Shown here: piece after piece, positions 13,334 to 25,400 of the stretch | Layout of the letters: each line of letters starts with the position of its first letter | Numbering within the stretch: position 1 is the stretch's first letter | Origin: Himantopus leucocephalus | Taxonomy: Eukaryota > Chordata > Aves > Charadriiformes > Recurvirostridae | Direction of reading: 5' to 3' | DNA length: 64,000 nucleotides | NCBI GenBank assembly: GCA_003993805.1 | Contig: RSEF01000003.1 | Location: forward strand, 60,855,759 to 60,919,758 | The notes under the pieces: generated by a model | Told to the model about the DNA's origin: nothing | Databases searched by the model: none | What the model saw: only the letters and a program-made list of their open reading frames with translations | Position numbers and translations under genes: made by a program

Positions 13334-13455
13334 TTAACTGTCTTCATGGCAAATAGCTGCCCTAAGGAGCTCTTGAGTTTCTTCTGTTTGTTGACGGATT
13401 TGCTCGAGGAGTTTGGCCATTTGGCTTTTTCTGAATGCTGATGAAAATTCTGGAT
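13334..13455 (-). CDS. Vac8-like exon 14, C-terminal helix and stop
   Basis: The acceptor follows cctcttcag. It encodes [20 protein letters not shown] and [10 protein letters not shown] and ends with TAA at 13336-13334. The heptad-like Leu/Ile spacing suggests a short coiled coil. Confidence 0.87.
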
Positions 13456-16400
13456 CTGAAGAGGAAAAACAAGTGTTAGGGAACCTGCGGGTGCTTAGAA
13501 AGCTTATATTTCAGGTTAGATACAGTTGATATTACAGTGTAAAGTATAGAGAAGGCAGAACAATATTCTTCTACACAGAAAGCAGATAAAAATTCAGTTT
13601 TCATCCCTATAACCATTCAAGATTGCTTGCTGCTGAATTCTCCTGATCCAGGTGTCTAAAGCTCAGTTGCCAAATTCAGCCTTATGCAACAGGGGCTTAT
13701 CAAGACATAGCAGGGCCTTGGCTCTGCCTCTACATATGTGAAGATACATGCTATATACATTTATTTTCATATGTAACTCTCATCTGTACTCAACTTCTAC
13801 CCAAAAACAAAAAAAAGCCTAACCAAAAATGGAAAAAAATCAAGGAACAGAATTTAAAGTATGAAAAGACTTCCCAGCTTTAGTACCAGCTAATCATGCA
13901 ATTTGCTGCTTTGCTTGCTTTATCAAAAGAAACTAAATTCATATTTCAAATTTTTTTAGGTTGCATCTAGTGCCAAACATTCTTATATTGGATAAAAACA
14001 TCTGTACCTGAAGTCCTGTTTCCCTCCTGATCAGAAAGCCTTTAGTTTTAAAGCAAGCAAACAAACAAACAAACAAAAAAATCCTGCCTTTACCATAAGG
14101 TACTCTTAGTTACTCAAAACCAGGTAAGGTAACGGCTACCCTTGAGATTATTCTGTTTGCTTAAGTGAGCAGAGCTGGTCCCCAGAGGAGGTTGCCCAGC
14201 ACTGTCATTTCTGCTATAAAGCAGTGCCTGTTTGCCGCTGGTGGGAGCAGGCAGGGTCTGGCAGCGCCCCGGGGGCTCGGCCCAGCAGGCAGGACGTACC
14301 TTCTCGCAGTCTGCAGAACATAGAGATGCCCAGCTGCTGAAACCGGATCTCTTGGTGAGCAAGAAAGTTCTTGAGACAGGTCTGAATCTCCCTGATGTGA
14401 CGCTTCAACAAAACCATCATTTTTTCTGCATAAATGGGAGAACCACTGGAGATCAATAGGAGCCTTTAAAACACTTTGGAAATTGATTTTTGTAACAACA
14501 TTTAAGATTGTTAATGACTCATAGAATCATGGAATGGTTTTAGGTTGGAAGGGACCTTGAAGATCATCGAGTTCCGATCCCCCAACTTATCTAACTTCAG
14601 CTACAATCAGCATTTCTGCAAAGAATGGCAGAGGACTTCCATGTGCTACAGCCTCTAATGGTATCGCTGATGTTTCAGGTAAATAAAATGCTGAGTGGGC
14701 TGCCGTGCTAGGAGGCTGGTCCTTGTGCGAGGTGCATGCTGATTTACGGACTGATCAGCCTGTCATGCTAACCCATCCATGGAGCAATTATGCTGTTGGA
14801 CTATGTTTGCTACTTGAGAGTCTGCTCTGCTGTAACTCCTCGATGGTCGGATTGAAATAGGTTTGCATTTTCCCTTATTAGAGATTCATTACGGACTTCA
14901 GGTTCTCTCATATCGAAGGATTGAATCTAACCACGCTTTTCTAGAGAACGTGGCAAGAATCATCTAAGCACTGTTTTCTTGCAAGCCTTAAAGGCTCTCA
15001 GCTGCGTGGGATAAGTGGGATATATGGCATTAGGCATAAAGCTGTTTTCTACAGGTAAAAATAATGCTCTTTTTATTCTCTCTCACTAGAACTTAAAAAA
15101 AAATACAGGCTATGTTCTTAAAAGCCACTTCACTGCTCCTGCTATTCTAGTCTAGAGCAGTGTTTGGTTCAGTAAGATGCTTTCCTCTTGCTGGTCAGGG
15201 AGCAGAGTTGATTTAAAATTTTGGAACGCAACCAATTACCCCTTGTAATTGTCTCTTCCAACCTCTGCTCCTGTCTGTGCAGAATGCCATCACGTTGTAT
15301 ATATCAAGAAGGAGGGCCAAACAAGAAAGGTGCAACAAGACCTCTTATCCAAAACATACTCTCATCTTTCCCTTGGTAAGGGATGTTTTATGCTATCCTA
15401 CTTTCCTACTTAAGTTGTTTTTAAGGACCTCAGAAATGGCTACAGAATAGCCCTGCAGAATGGCAGTGCTTGAAGAAGGCAACAAACACCTGAATCAGAT
15501 CTTTATGCTGCATTTTCATCCCTTGGCTTTCTCATGTACTCAAGCAGTGTTTTATGTGTATCTAGAGGGTGATTGTAGGGGCTTTTATGTTAATAAATTT
15601 GTAGAGATCAGATGGAGGATGCTACAGAAATGACTAAAGGTGTTTCTGTGCCTGTCATTTAACTCCTTTGGGAGAAGGCTCATTTCACTCCAGAGAGCCA
15701 TAAATATCTTTGAAAGCACAGGTAATGCTGTGTGACAGTTACCATGACCTATCGTGTGCTGGATGATGGAGGCAGCTTGAAAGGATGCCTCAGTATGTTC
15801 CAGTTGGCCAGCCAGTCTCACCAAGCACTTTGTCAAGGGCTCATCCATCCATTGGACCATGCGTGACGTGGCTCCTTCTGGAAGACAGAGTGTAGTTTGT
15901 AAAAAGTAACTCCAGTGTTGAAGAAATGAAGATGAGAGGTCTGCCAGAAAACATACTGCCTAAACAGGAGACTCTTTACACAGCTGGAGAAGCAAAATAA
16001 GTGCTGAACTTGGGCAATAAGTATGTTTAGATTGTAAAAAAGGGGTCACGTCCTGAGGTTATGCTCTCAGTAAGACAGGACCTTGGATTTGATTCACAGA
16101 AAGGCTGATGGAATTTTATTTTGTTGGGTTTGTGTTCTGAAAGAATGAATCATTTTATGTACGAGACCCACTCTTGGCTAGCGGGCTCAGTCTATCCAGC
16201 AGCTGCTGGGCACCTCTTGCAAAACTAAATGTGACATGTCGCCAGTTGCGTGGTGGTTACAAGGGATGCAGGAGATGAAATGTTTGACAGGCAATACCCA
16301 GTGCTGGGACAGGCCAGATTTACACTGATCCTTTGTGCCGTGAGGAGTACTGTACCTTCCACGGGTGGTAATTTGGGATCTCTTATAAAATCTATGTGCA

Positions 16401-19400
16401 ATAAACTGAAGGAGAAAAAGCCACTTTGTATTTTAGCCTTTTCCTCCTCTTATATTAGTTTCTGCTGTCATGAAATTAATTCAGCTGGAGAAACTGGGTG
16501 ACATTACAAATAAAAGTAGGCAGGCCACGTACAGCAGTAAAGTTCAGCACAAAGAATTTTGAGTAAAAAAATTTTAAGCAGTTCAACAGAAAAAAGTGCA
16601 AACAACAGAGTCCATGTTTCCTGCCAGTGAGTCAGATCTTGTTCTTCTTGAAGCTTATGGCAAAACTCCCGGTGAATTTAAAGGGAAAGACCTGGCCTAT
16701 ATGCCCACCCGTGTTTCATCGCCCGTTAGGATTAATAAAGGGTACATACACTTCTCAGATTAAGCCATTTATGGCGGGATTGCTTCCCTACCTTGCTTTG
16801 CCAGCTCAGCAAGGCAAGCTGTCACATAATGAAGAGAGTCTTCTTGAATGTCAGTAGAAAGCATGGTCTGGAGGAGACCTTCAACACATGGGCTCTCAAT
16901 GATTCTCTGCAACAAGAGAGAGATTCGTGTTTAGCACTTCCGTTATGTTTCCGTGGTGTCTGAGGACTTCAGAAGTACTGAATAACGCTGAGCACTACTG
17001 AGGGCTGAAACATCAATAATGGAAATGTCTCCTCTCAGATCTACCACAGCCAGGTGACACACACCTTGGATTGTTCAGAGATCGCCTGATTTTAGACGTT
17101 TCCCAGGGCTTGCTCTGTCTGTGGGATGTTCTCATGATCACAGATCAGTCTCAGCTCAAAGAATTTCCTGACCTATTGCTGCTGTACCAGGCTGCACGTT
17201 CATATTAAGCTGTCATTTGCTCAAGTCTTGCTGCAGAGGTGAATAAGCTGAGTGCTCCAGGGCAAAGCACTGGGAAATGTGGAAGTTTATCAGTTTCTTG
17301 TATTGACCTCCAGGGCTTTGAAAGCTTACTGGCATTGAAAGGCTCTGATCTGCAGAAATATGAGATGACCTCTCACTAGCGAAGGTGAGTTCTGTTTCTG
17401 GAGAAAAATGTTATGAATTAAACATTTCTGTGTACCCCTTAGCTTTTAGGTTGAATCCGCTATGCCAAAAGCGGTGTTGGGCAGCATGTCTCTGTACTGG
17501 GATATGTATTTTAGAGACTGAGTTGAAAACCAATAGGAGACTTAGCCTGTGCTGACCTGGATTAAAAGCACATGAGACCAAGGAATGAGTTCTGAATGAG
17601 TCACCTGGATGTGACCGGTTACTAGTGAAGTTGAATCACAAAGTCATCAGCTCTCTGGGAGGTCCTAATAATGGAAGCTGCTCACACCTCCATTAGGGAG
17701 CTCAGGTGTCTGTCAACAAAAGGAGTGTCTTTTTTCATGTGCTCATTTTATGTTGCAGTTTTTTAACTTGTTGCTTAGAGGTTGAAGCTGGATTCAAGGC
17801 TGCTGCCTTTCAAGCTCCCACTGTCTGTTCATGTCCTGCTGGCATAAAACCAACACTTTTTTTCCTCTTGTGCTAAGGACTCTTATGTGTTTTGGGGATT
17901 CTTCCTTAGAATTGACACTGGAAACTTGGCGCTCCCACTCATGTCTATGGATTCATGTGTGCAGTGAGACCTAAATACATTGCAAGGCACATCATAAAGC
18001 TTTATGAAGGTGAACCAGCTCCCTGCTGATAACAGAATAAAGTCACAGAATTTAAGTGACAAATATGGTAATTTTTTTAAAGCAAACTTTGAAAGGATGG
18101 TCCATTTTAACTCCTACTGTGGGCCTCAAGTTTGAGGGAATCTATTTCCCTGCAAAAATTATTTCACAACTATCAGAAATTCATATAATTCTTATCTTAG
18201 TTAGTATAAGTGAAAAAAATAGTTTTCCTTTTGGCTAGTTTTTAACAAACCTCAGATTTCCTGGATGGTTCCTTTAATTAGTATGAAATGTCTTTGCTAG
18301 AAGTACGTTTTATACCTATGATGTAGTCATTCAAATTAGGTAAACACATCACTCATAGGAAAAAAATAGACATTTCTTATTTTCATTAGCTTTATTGTAT
18401 CGTATTAGAAAAATATGAAAAAAACCCCCAACCTTTCATTATGGCACATCAGGTCCTTTTATACACACAATTTTATGTGGAGTATCCTTGGCATATGTTT
18501 CATTTTAAAAAAAAATAATCTTTCTGTGGGTAATGCTGCTTTGATATAAACATAACAGCAACCTCCCAGGGTATAGTTCAGTGAAAAATATTGACTGCCT
18601 ACCTGTCTGTTTTTGGAAAAGCTCAGGTTTTTGATGATACAAGCAGTATGGCCAACAATCACAGGGTCTGTTCTATGCGCTGACAGTAGTGTCCCCAGGC
18701 TCTGTATTAGCTCAGCACATGCCAGAGTGTCCTGAGAAAAGAAACCAGTATCTCAATTACATCCAGTACAGACAACAAAGAGCAACTTTGCAGCAAACTA
18801 TAGATAGATAGATAGATCTTAGCTCTGAAAAAAGAACACTATTTAGCTCATCTAAACCAATGGTGTAGCATCTGGGTCCAATGCTGCTTCTCTTAAAATA
18901 TGGTCTACTGACTGGCACTGATCTACGGAGCACTTGCTATGGCAAGCTGGAGTCCTTAAGGTCCGGTAGTTTATTTTTGTTTGCATCAAACGCTTCCCAG
19001 AGGTGGTTGGTAGCCAGGGGAAGGACGTGTGATCCTGACTGGAAGAAGAAGTGGTCAGGATAGGTGTGAAAGGCAAAAGTATGTGGTGAAGTAGCGGCAG
19101 CAGCGTGTCCTTGAGTACCTCAGCAATTTACCTCACCTACAGTAATGGACTGTATGTTTAGATCAGTTTGTGATCAAGCACCGCTTTAGGAACGTGTTCT
19201 GAACAGCCTCTTCTGAGTTTATACATATGTTTCTCTGCTGTCTAATGGATATTTTAGAGGAACTTTACTGAGTCTCTCTCTCCTTGAATGCAGTCTTCCT
19301 CCAATTACCACTAATATTAATTGAATCGGATTTTCTGAGTTTGGATTACTGCCCAGGTAGTTTCCTCAATAACAGTATAGATTGAGAGGACAGTGATGTT

Positions 19401-22400
19401 TATAAAAGAAACCTGATCTCAGCAGGGTTTGGGTTAAGTCTACAGTTAGAAGCAAATGATTTCCTCTTGGGAGCTTTTTTTTGTTCAGTCTCTTTCCCTT
19501 AGGAATTTCAGCTATTTATGCAGTTCTTGTTTGGTAGTAAATGAACTGTATTATTTGTGCTACTTAGAAATTGAGACACATTAGCAAGAGTTCAATATAA
19601 AACAAATCATCGGTTCTATATACAGTTGAGAAAAATCAAATAATTCTGAAACCCATGAAATGTCAGGGTCACTGAAGCAGCGTTGAAAGGCAGATGTCTT
19701 TAAAAGTTAGTTTAACTTGCATCTTTCTTTTACTTAGGTTAAATTACAAAAGTGTATCTTATTTTCTTTTAATAGCAGCTGACATCTTCACTTACGTTCA
19801 TTTTAAGCACTGTCACAACCAGCAATCCTAAAATAAAACATGAAAATAGATGCAAAGGGCAGTGCTATGCCTAAACTCAGGGCATTTAAAGAATCCTATA
19901 TGCAGATAATGACTATAAATTTTCTCTAGTTTGATTTTATTTTCTCTTCAAAGGCAGATATAATATAATTTTAGATCATCTGATTAAATTAGCATTGATG
20001 ACTGTTTTCTGTGCTTTTGGACCAAGTGTCCTCTTTTCTATTTAATTCTATCAACTACAGTACTCTTATTTGATTTGCTACAGTCTGAGAGGAGGAAATT
20101 GTCTACGGACTATCAATGAACTTTCTAATACATGACTTCCCTGCCAAACTCTTCTGTTTATTTAGGACCTACATTAGCAGGTGACAGTACTTTAAATTTT
20201 GCTGAATCTCTTTTTTGGCTGGCACATGGCTGGGATCCAGATTTTGTTTTCTGCCTCAATCCTGCACAGTGTGAGACAATCACGAGAAAACTCTGAGTAA
20301 AAATGGATTGGGTGGTTCAGGTGGATATTGATCTACCTTCTAAGATCTAAAAAAAAAAANAAAAAAAAAAAAGCAAGGGAAAAGCATTCCAGCAGCAACT
20401 GTGCTTACAATTGCAATGCTTCCCTTGCACCCCTTATCCAGGGATTTCTTGACAAGACAAATATTACCCCCTGTTTACCAGGTAGCAAGATGGGACGGCA
20501 AAGTTATTTTGTACCTGGAGTGGAAAGTCAGTGGCATCATCTGGCATAGACAGACCCCTGCCACCCTGGCTTCCAGGTCTTTGCTCAAAGGAATGCGATT
20601 TAAAAGGCTGTTTTCTCACAAAGCCTGACTCTTTCTTTAGTGTTTCGGGGTTGGGCTGTCCTTGGGAGAACTAAATAAAATTCCCCCTGCAAGAGGGAAG
20701 TTTTCCAGCACTTGCTGGGAATTGCTGTCAACAGCCTGGCCAGGGGGTCGCAAAAAAGGGGCTTAAGCTGGGAGAGGAGCTCCTGTGAAGCATTCCCAGG
20801 GTATGGGCTTCATGGTAACGAAAGGGCAGATGAATTCTGCCCTATTGTATCCTGGGTAGTATTTGTAATAATTCAAGCATCACTTGACTTGGTTGTAAAG
20901 GTTAGCTTTGTTCAGTGGTTTGTTTTCCAACAGCTGTTCCCATGGAGAAGTCCCTCTTTCACTCACTGAGAATTCAGCCTGCGTTAGAGAAAGAAACCTT
21001 GAAAAGATTTGAAAAACAGGCCAGAAAAAGCATGGAGGTGGGGAGGCAGGATATGAGTAAGGAGAGGTCAGCCTCTTCTCAGAGTGCCCAGGGCTCGCTC
21101 GCACAAAGCAGCAACATTCAGTAGTCAGGGACAGCCGTGTTTGCTCACTAAAACAAATTTGGAGATGTAGGTACTTCTCACTGGAGAATAAACCCTGGAG
21201 GGTGACGCTTTGCTTCCCAGCCTCCTGCCGCGGACCCGCTTCCCCCATGAAGGACGGGCTGTTTCACTGCTGGTGTAACAAGTGTGAGCTCCTGGTGCTT
21301 TCGTCTGTTCCCGCTGACGCTGCGCGGTGCCCTTTGCAGCTGGGGGTCTGAAGCACCCGTAAAGACACGTTCCAGGATCAGGGAGGAAAGGAGCTGCAGA
21401 TGCTCTTTCTGGGTGCACCAAAAGTCTAAACGGTGCTTGGGGGCAAGAAAAGCAAACACGACAGTGTTCCAGCCTAACGCCTCATACTGAGTAACATTTT
21501 TACTGTGTAAATAGCCTCCAACTACAACTTAACGTATTTCAGTTGTAAGCTTGTTGAGAGCAAATTGTGTTTTGATTGTGAGGCAGTTTGACAGGCAATG
21601 AGGACTTTTGGTGCTAATGCAGCCGGCACAAACCCTGTGAGGCCACAGTGCCTTCGAAAAGCTCTGTGCTCTCGTTGCAGCTTGCCAGGCACTGAGCTTA
21701 CCCATTTTTTACATCATGTCCCAGAGTTAAAGGAGGTGCAATTTGGTTCGTACGGTGCTGTGTGTGTGCAACAGAGGTGTAAAGCACCAGGCTTCCAGTA
21801 CCCAGAGGACGTTTCAAATCAGAGTGAGTGTATTTCAGCCGTGAGAAGCACCTAAGCCCAGCTGTGGTTACTCAGATTGTCTGTCACTACTGCTTAAAGC
21901 AATGTAGCAGGAAAGGTTCTCTTTTTTTTTTTTTGCTTTATTTACCCAAACTCTGAATTTCATAAAAGGTTATTGTTAGGTTAAGACACCTATCAAAAAC
22001 CTTTCACATCCAAGTTCCTAGAGACGCCTTTAACTACTGTAATGGAACATTTAAAAATAATAATTTGTCAGTTGCTACTCACTAGTTTTATGTGGAGGGT
22101 GAAAGTACAGCAGGAGTGCCTGTTTTGTTTATTTGCTGTAGTTTATTTCCAGTCAGACCACGTCATGTATTTGCAAAGTGTTGCACTGTTAAGGGTGGTG
22201 TTTACCCTGAATGTGGGCAAAGGAACCATTCTGTAACTAAGGACATGAGGAGATACAGGAAAGTCCTGGTGGATTAGCTAAAGATAGACAGGATTTCAAG
22301 TTTTATTAGTCTCCCTTTCTGCCTTGATCCTAATTCAAATAGTGTTAAATTTATGCAAATGTACTTTGGAATAACTATCCATATAGGGAAGTAAAGTATT

Positions 22401-25400
22401 TTTGCACTTTATTTTGCACTGATGCATTTGAAGTGCACAGTCTGGGGATGGAGGGGACCTTAAGGAGTTGCAGGGAGCGCAGGGGATTATCGACACATCC
22501 AAGGAATCTGACGCCCATCTCTCTCTCAGCCGTCACCTTAGTCCCATTACAGGTAATCTGGTTAACTACAGGATCCTTTGGATCCCACTCGCTACAACAG
22601 ATAGGCTCCTTGGCTAGTTAGTGACAGTGCAGATGCAGTAGACAAAACCTCGTCAATTTGTGTGAGAGGGAGAAGGGCTGTGAAGCCTCACAGAGTCTAT
22701 CGGTCATTCACAAAATGTGTTGTGTTTGCAGTTTTGCCGTAACAGAGCGTTACACGAGGTGGGGGCCAGAATTACTCCTTCCCCTCTGGTCCTGGGACAT
22801 GACGTCCCCTACCTGGTTGTGCGGGTGCTGGGACAGTATCCAGAGCAGAGCGATGGAGGCGCGACGCACATCCTTGCTGCCAGATACCAGGAGAGAGCGC
22901 AGCTTGGGCAGGACGTCCTCAGCAACCATCTCGGCCTGGATGTCTGCTGGTTTGGGAAAATGACTCAGGTCAGGGAGCTTCAGAGCACTGCGAGGAGACA
23001 TTCAGGCCCTGACTCATAAGCATTTGATTGCCTCAGTGACAAAATTAGAGGGGACCTCCCCATCTCTGCAGGATGGGAGAACGCTGGATGTTTGGTTATA
23101 AAAAGAAACCCTCGTTTGTTCTGGCCCATTTTGCCAAAGGATTAGTACAGGCTTGAAAGCAGAATGTAGTTTTGGGAATCCTTCTGTTTGTGTCTGAACC
23201 TCAGCGAGAAGAAAGGAGGGGAATTTTCTGAGCGCTTCATTGGCCTAAGGCCCGGTGAGAAGGTCCCCAAGCACTACCTGTCTCGTAGAGTTATGGTTAG
23301 CCAGGGGAGAGATCAGCCATCCTGGCTGAAGCCTTATACCCCACTTGTCCCTGCAACCTCAGCGAGTGCTTTCAGGCACTGAAGGTAATGCCACAGCAGC
23401 CAGGAGATGGAGTGGCAGTCCTAAAAGGCCAAGCAGACATGGGGTTTTCAACCATGCCAAAGAGCTCCACCGCAATTGTGATTGCTTGAAAATTAAGCAC
23501 TTCTGCGTTTTCTAGATGAACAACTCTACCCTGGACCCTAGGGCTCTAGTGCTGAGCGTGCCAGTCCTCTGCTTTCATCTCCCAAGTACACTGTGGAAAC
23601 AGACCTTGGGCATTTAATAGGATTTGATTTTTTAAGAGGACGATAAATGCTGGGGAGAAAATTATATTTAATGACAGACAGATTCAAGCCTTGGGGGAAG
23701 GCAGGTCCCCACTCAAGCAACAATTTCGGGAGATATTCTGTCCTAATCAGGTTTAATGCTTAGGAAACATGGAAGGGAGAAACACTTAATACAGTTGCAA
23801 AGGCTGGGTGCATAAGAAGACCTCTGCTGTCTCTCTCACTTTGTTCAGATCACCACTTTGTTCCCCTCGCTACCTGGGAGCTCTGAGGCTGATTTAGTTA
23901 GTAAACTGCACCTCCCTCTTCCCTTAACATCCAATTAAAATGTAGAAAAGAGGGTATCTCTTTGCTTTTAATAGGAAAGATTCCCAGCCCGCTGTGCTCG
24001 CTCTGAAAAGCAGAGGGAGAAAGAAAAAGAAATAGTGTGGTTTGTTTATATCCAATATATTGCTTACCACTGGTAGCCAAATTTCTTAGGCAAACACATG
24101 CCTGGCTTGAAACCTGCTTGTGCCAAAGAGGAAAAAAAAAAAAAAAAAAAAAAAAANGGGGGAAAAAAAGAACGGTTTCAGTAATGCATGTTGTTGCCTA
24201 TTGTATGCAAAATAAATGTGACAACACTAGTAAGCTATACATTATCTTCAGAGAACAGATTTTGGGACATGATTTTTTTTTCAAAGTTTTGATGAAACTC
24301 CTCTAGTATCAGTCCTCCTGTTGTTGATGAGGAAGAGCCAATGGGGCTCAGATGTTGGTTTATTTTAGGAATGTCAGATAAAGTATAGGAAAATGAAGGG
24401 AGTGAATTTGTCTCATTTGTTTTGCCTTTTTTTCACCTCCCTCCTACATAGTATTTAAGGTTCCGCCCTTTAAATCCTGAACTGTGGCTTATTGAAGTTT
24501 CTTTGGTGTGGTTCCCAACAAGGCAACATTTTCAAGATGTTGTTCTTTGAAGCCATATAGTCAAAGTTATGGATACCAAAAAGAAAAAAAAAAAGTAGTA
24601 TAATAGATGTGCCAGATACTTTCTGTTGCAGACACAATGATCAAAGATAGTTGAGAGTCTGGACAAAGCACTTCATACACATAGTTTCAAGTTTAAAGAA
24701 TACAGGCCATCCTAGTCTAAAGAAAGTGTCCAGGGCTGTGGAACAACTTTAATGATTTCCCTTCTCTTTCTCCATACATTGACCTTGTAGAACATATGTA
24801 TCTTCTAATATATGTCTTTTCTCATGGGAAAGGTGCCACATAGACACCTGTACAGTAGATGAGGAAAATTGTGCAAGACTGAAACTGGAAGCCCAAGTTT
24901 ATAGCTCTACTCTGATGCTAAACCTTTACACAAAGATAAAGCTACAGCTTTACCTTGTCCACAGAAGAGGATAGGAGAGACATGAGTGTCCGCAGCAGGA
25001 ATCTGTTGCCAGGTCTCAGCATGGCTTCGTGGTGCTGAGCATTGGCTGCCACGTTGCTTAGGGCAGCACAGCTGTAGTACTGCAGAGAATCAAGAAAAAG
25101 GTAGAGAAAGAGAGGAGGTCACAGTGGTGACGTGTTGAAGAGAACAAAAATAAATTGCAGAAATGCCCAAATTTAGGCCTGATGAAAATAAAGTACTTCT
25201 TCATCTGAAGGGTGTTTTATTGGGTAGATGTGATAACAGCCTGAGAGGGCTTCCTCCAGGAAAAGTGATGCAATCTGCTGTCACTACAACAACAGTCATG
25301 CTGTGGGACCGCATGTTGTACAAACCCATTAGGACCCTGGGTATTTGGGAATGTACTGTGCTGCTGCAACAACACTGCTGCTGGCACCTAAGTTAGCTCA

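Noticed and set aside
14426..14447. Longer version of Vac8-like exon 13 starting at the upstream AG (gatctccag)
   Set aside because: It breaks the frame after exon 12 with an early stop; the downstream AG restores it.
18850..19080. Possible interspersed repeat or small gene (60- and 74-codon frames)
   Set aside because: It does not look like any element or protein I know, and the frames are too short and lack splice support.
20328..20628. Short + strand frames around the poly-A join
   Set aside because: They run through an N and a homopolymer, with no domain and no splice sites.
23282..23329. Another candidate small exon with donor CAG|gtagtg
   Set aside because: It is open in one phase only with a poor acceptor, and it shows no ARM-like sequence.
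23345..23378. Possible extra exon of the Vac8-like gene with a good acceptor (gtggcattaccttcag)
   Set aside because: In the phase needed after exon 8 it hits a stop after six codons, and the donor is weak.
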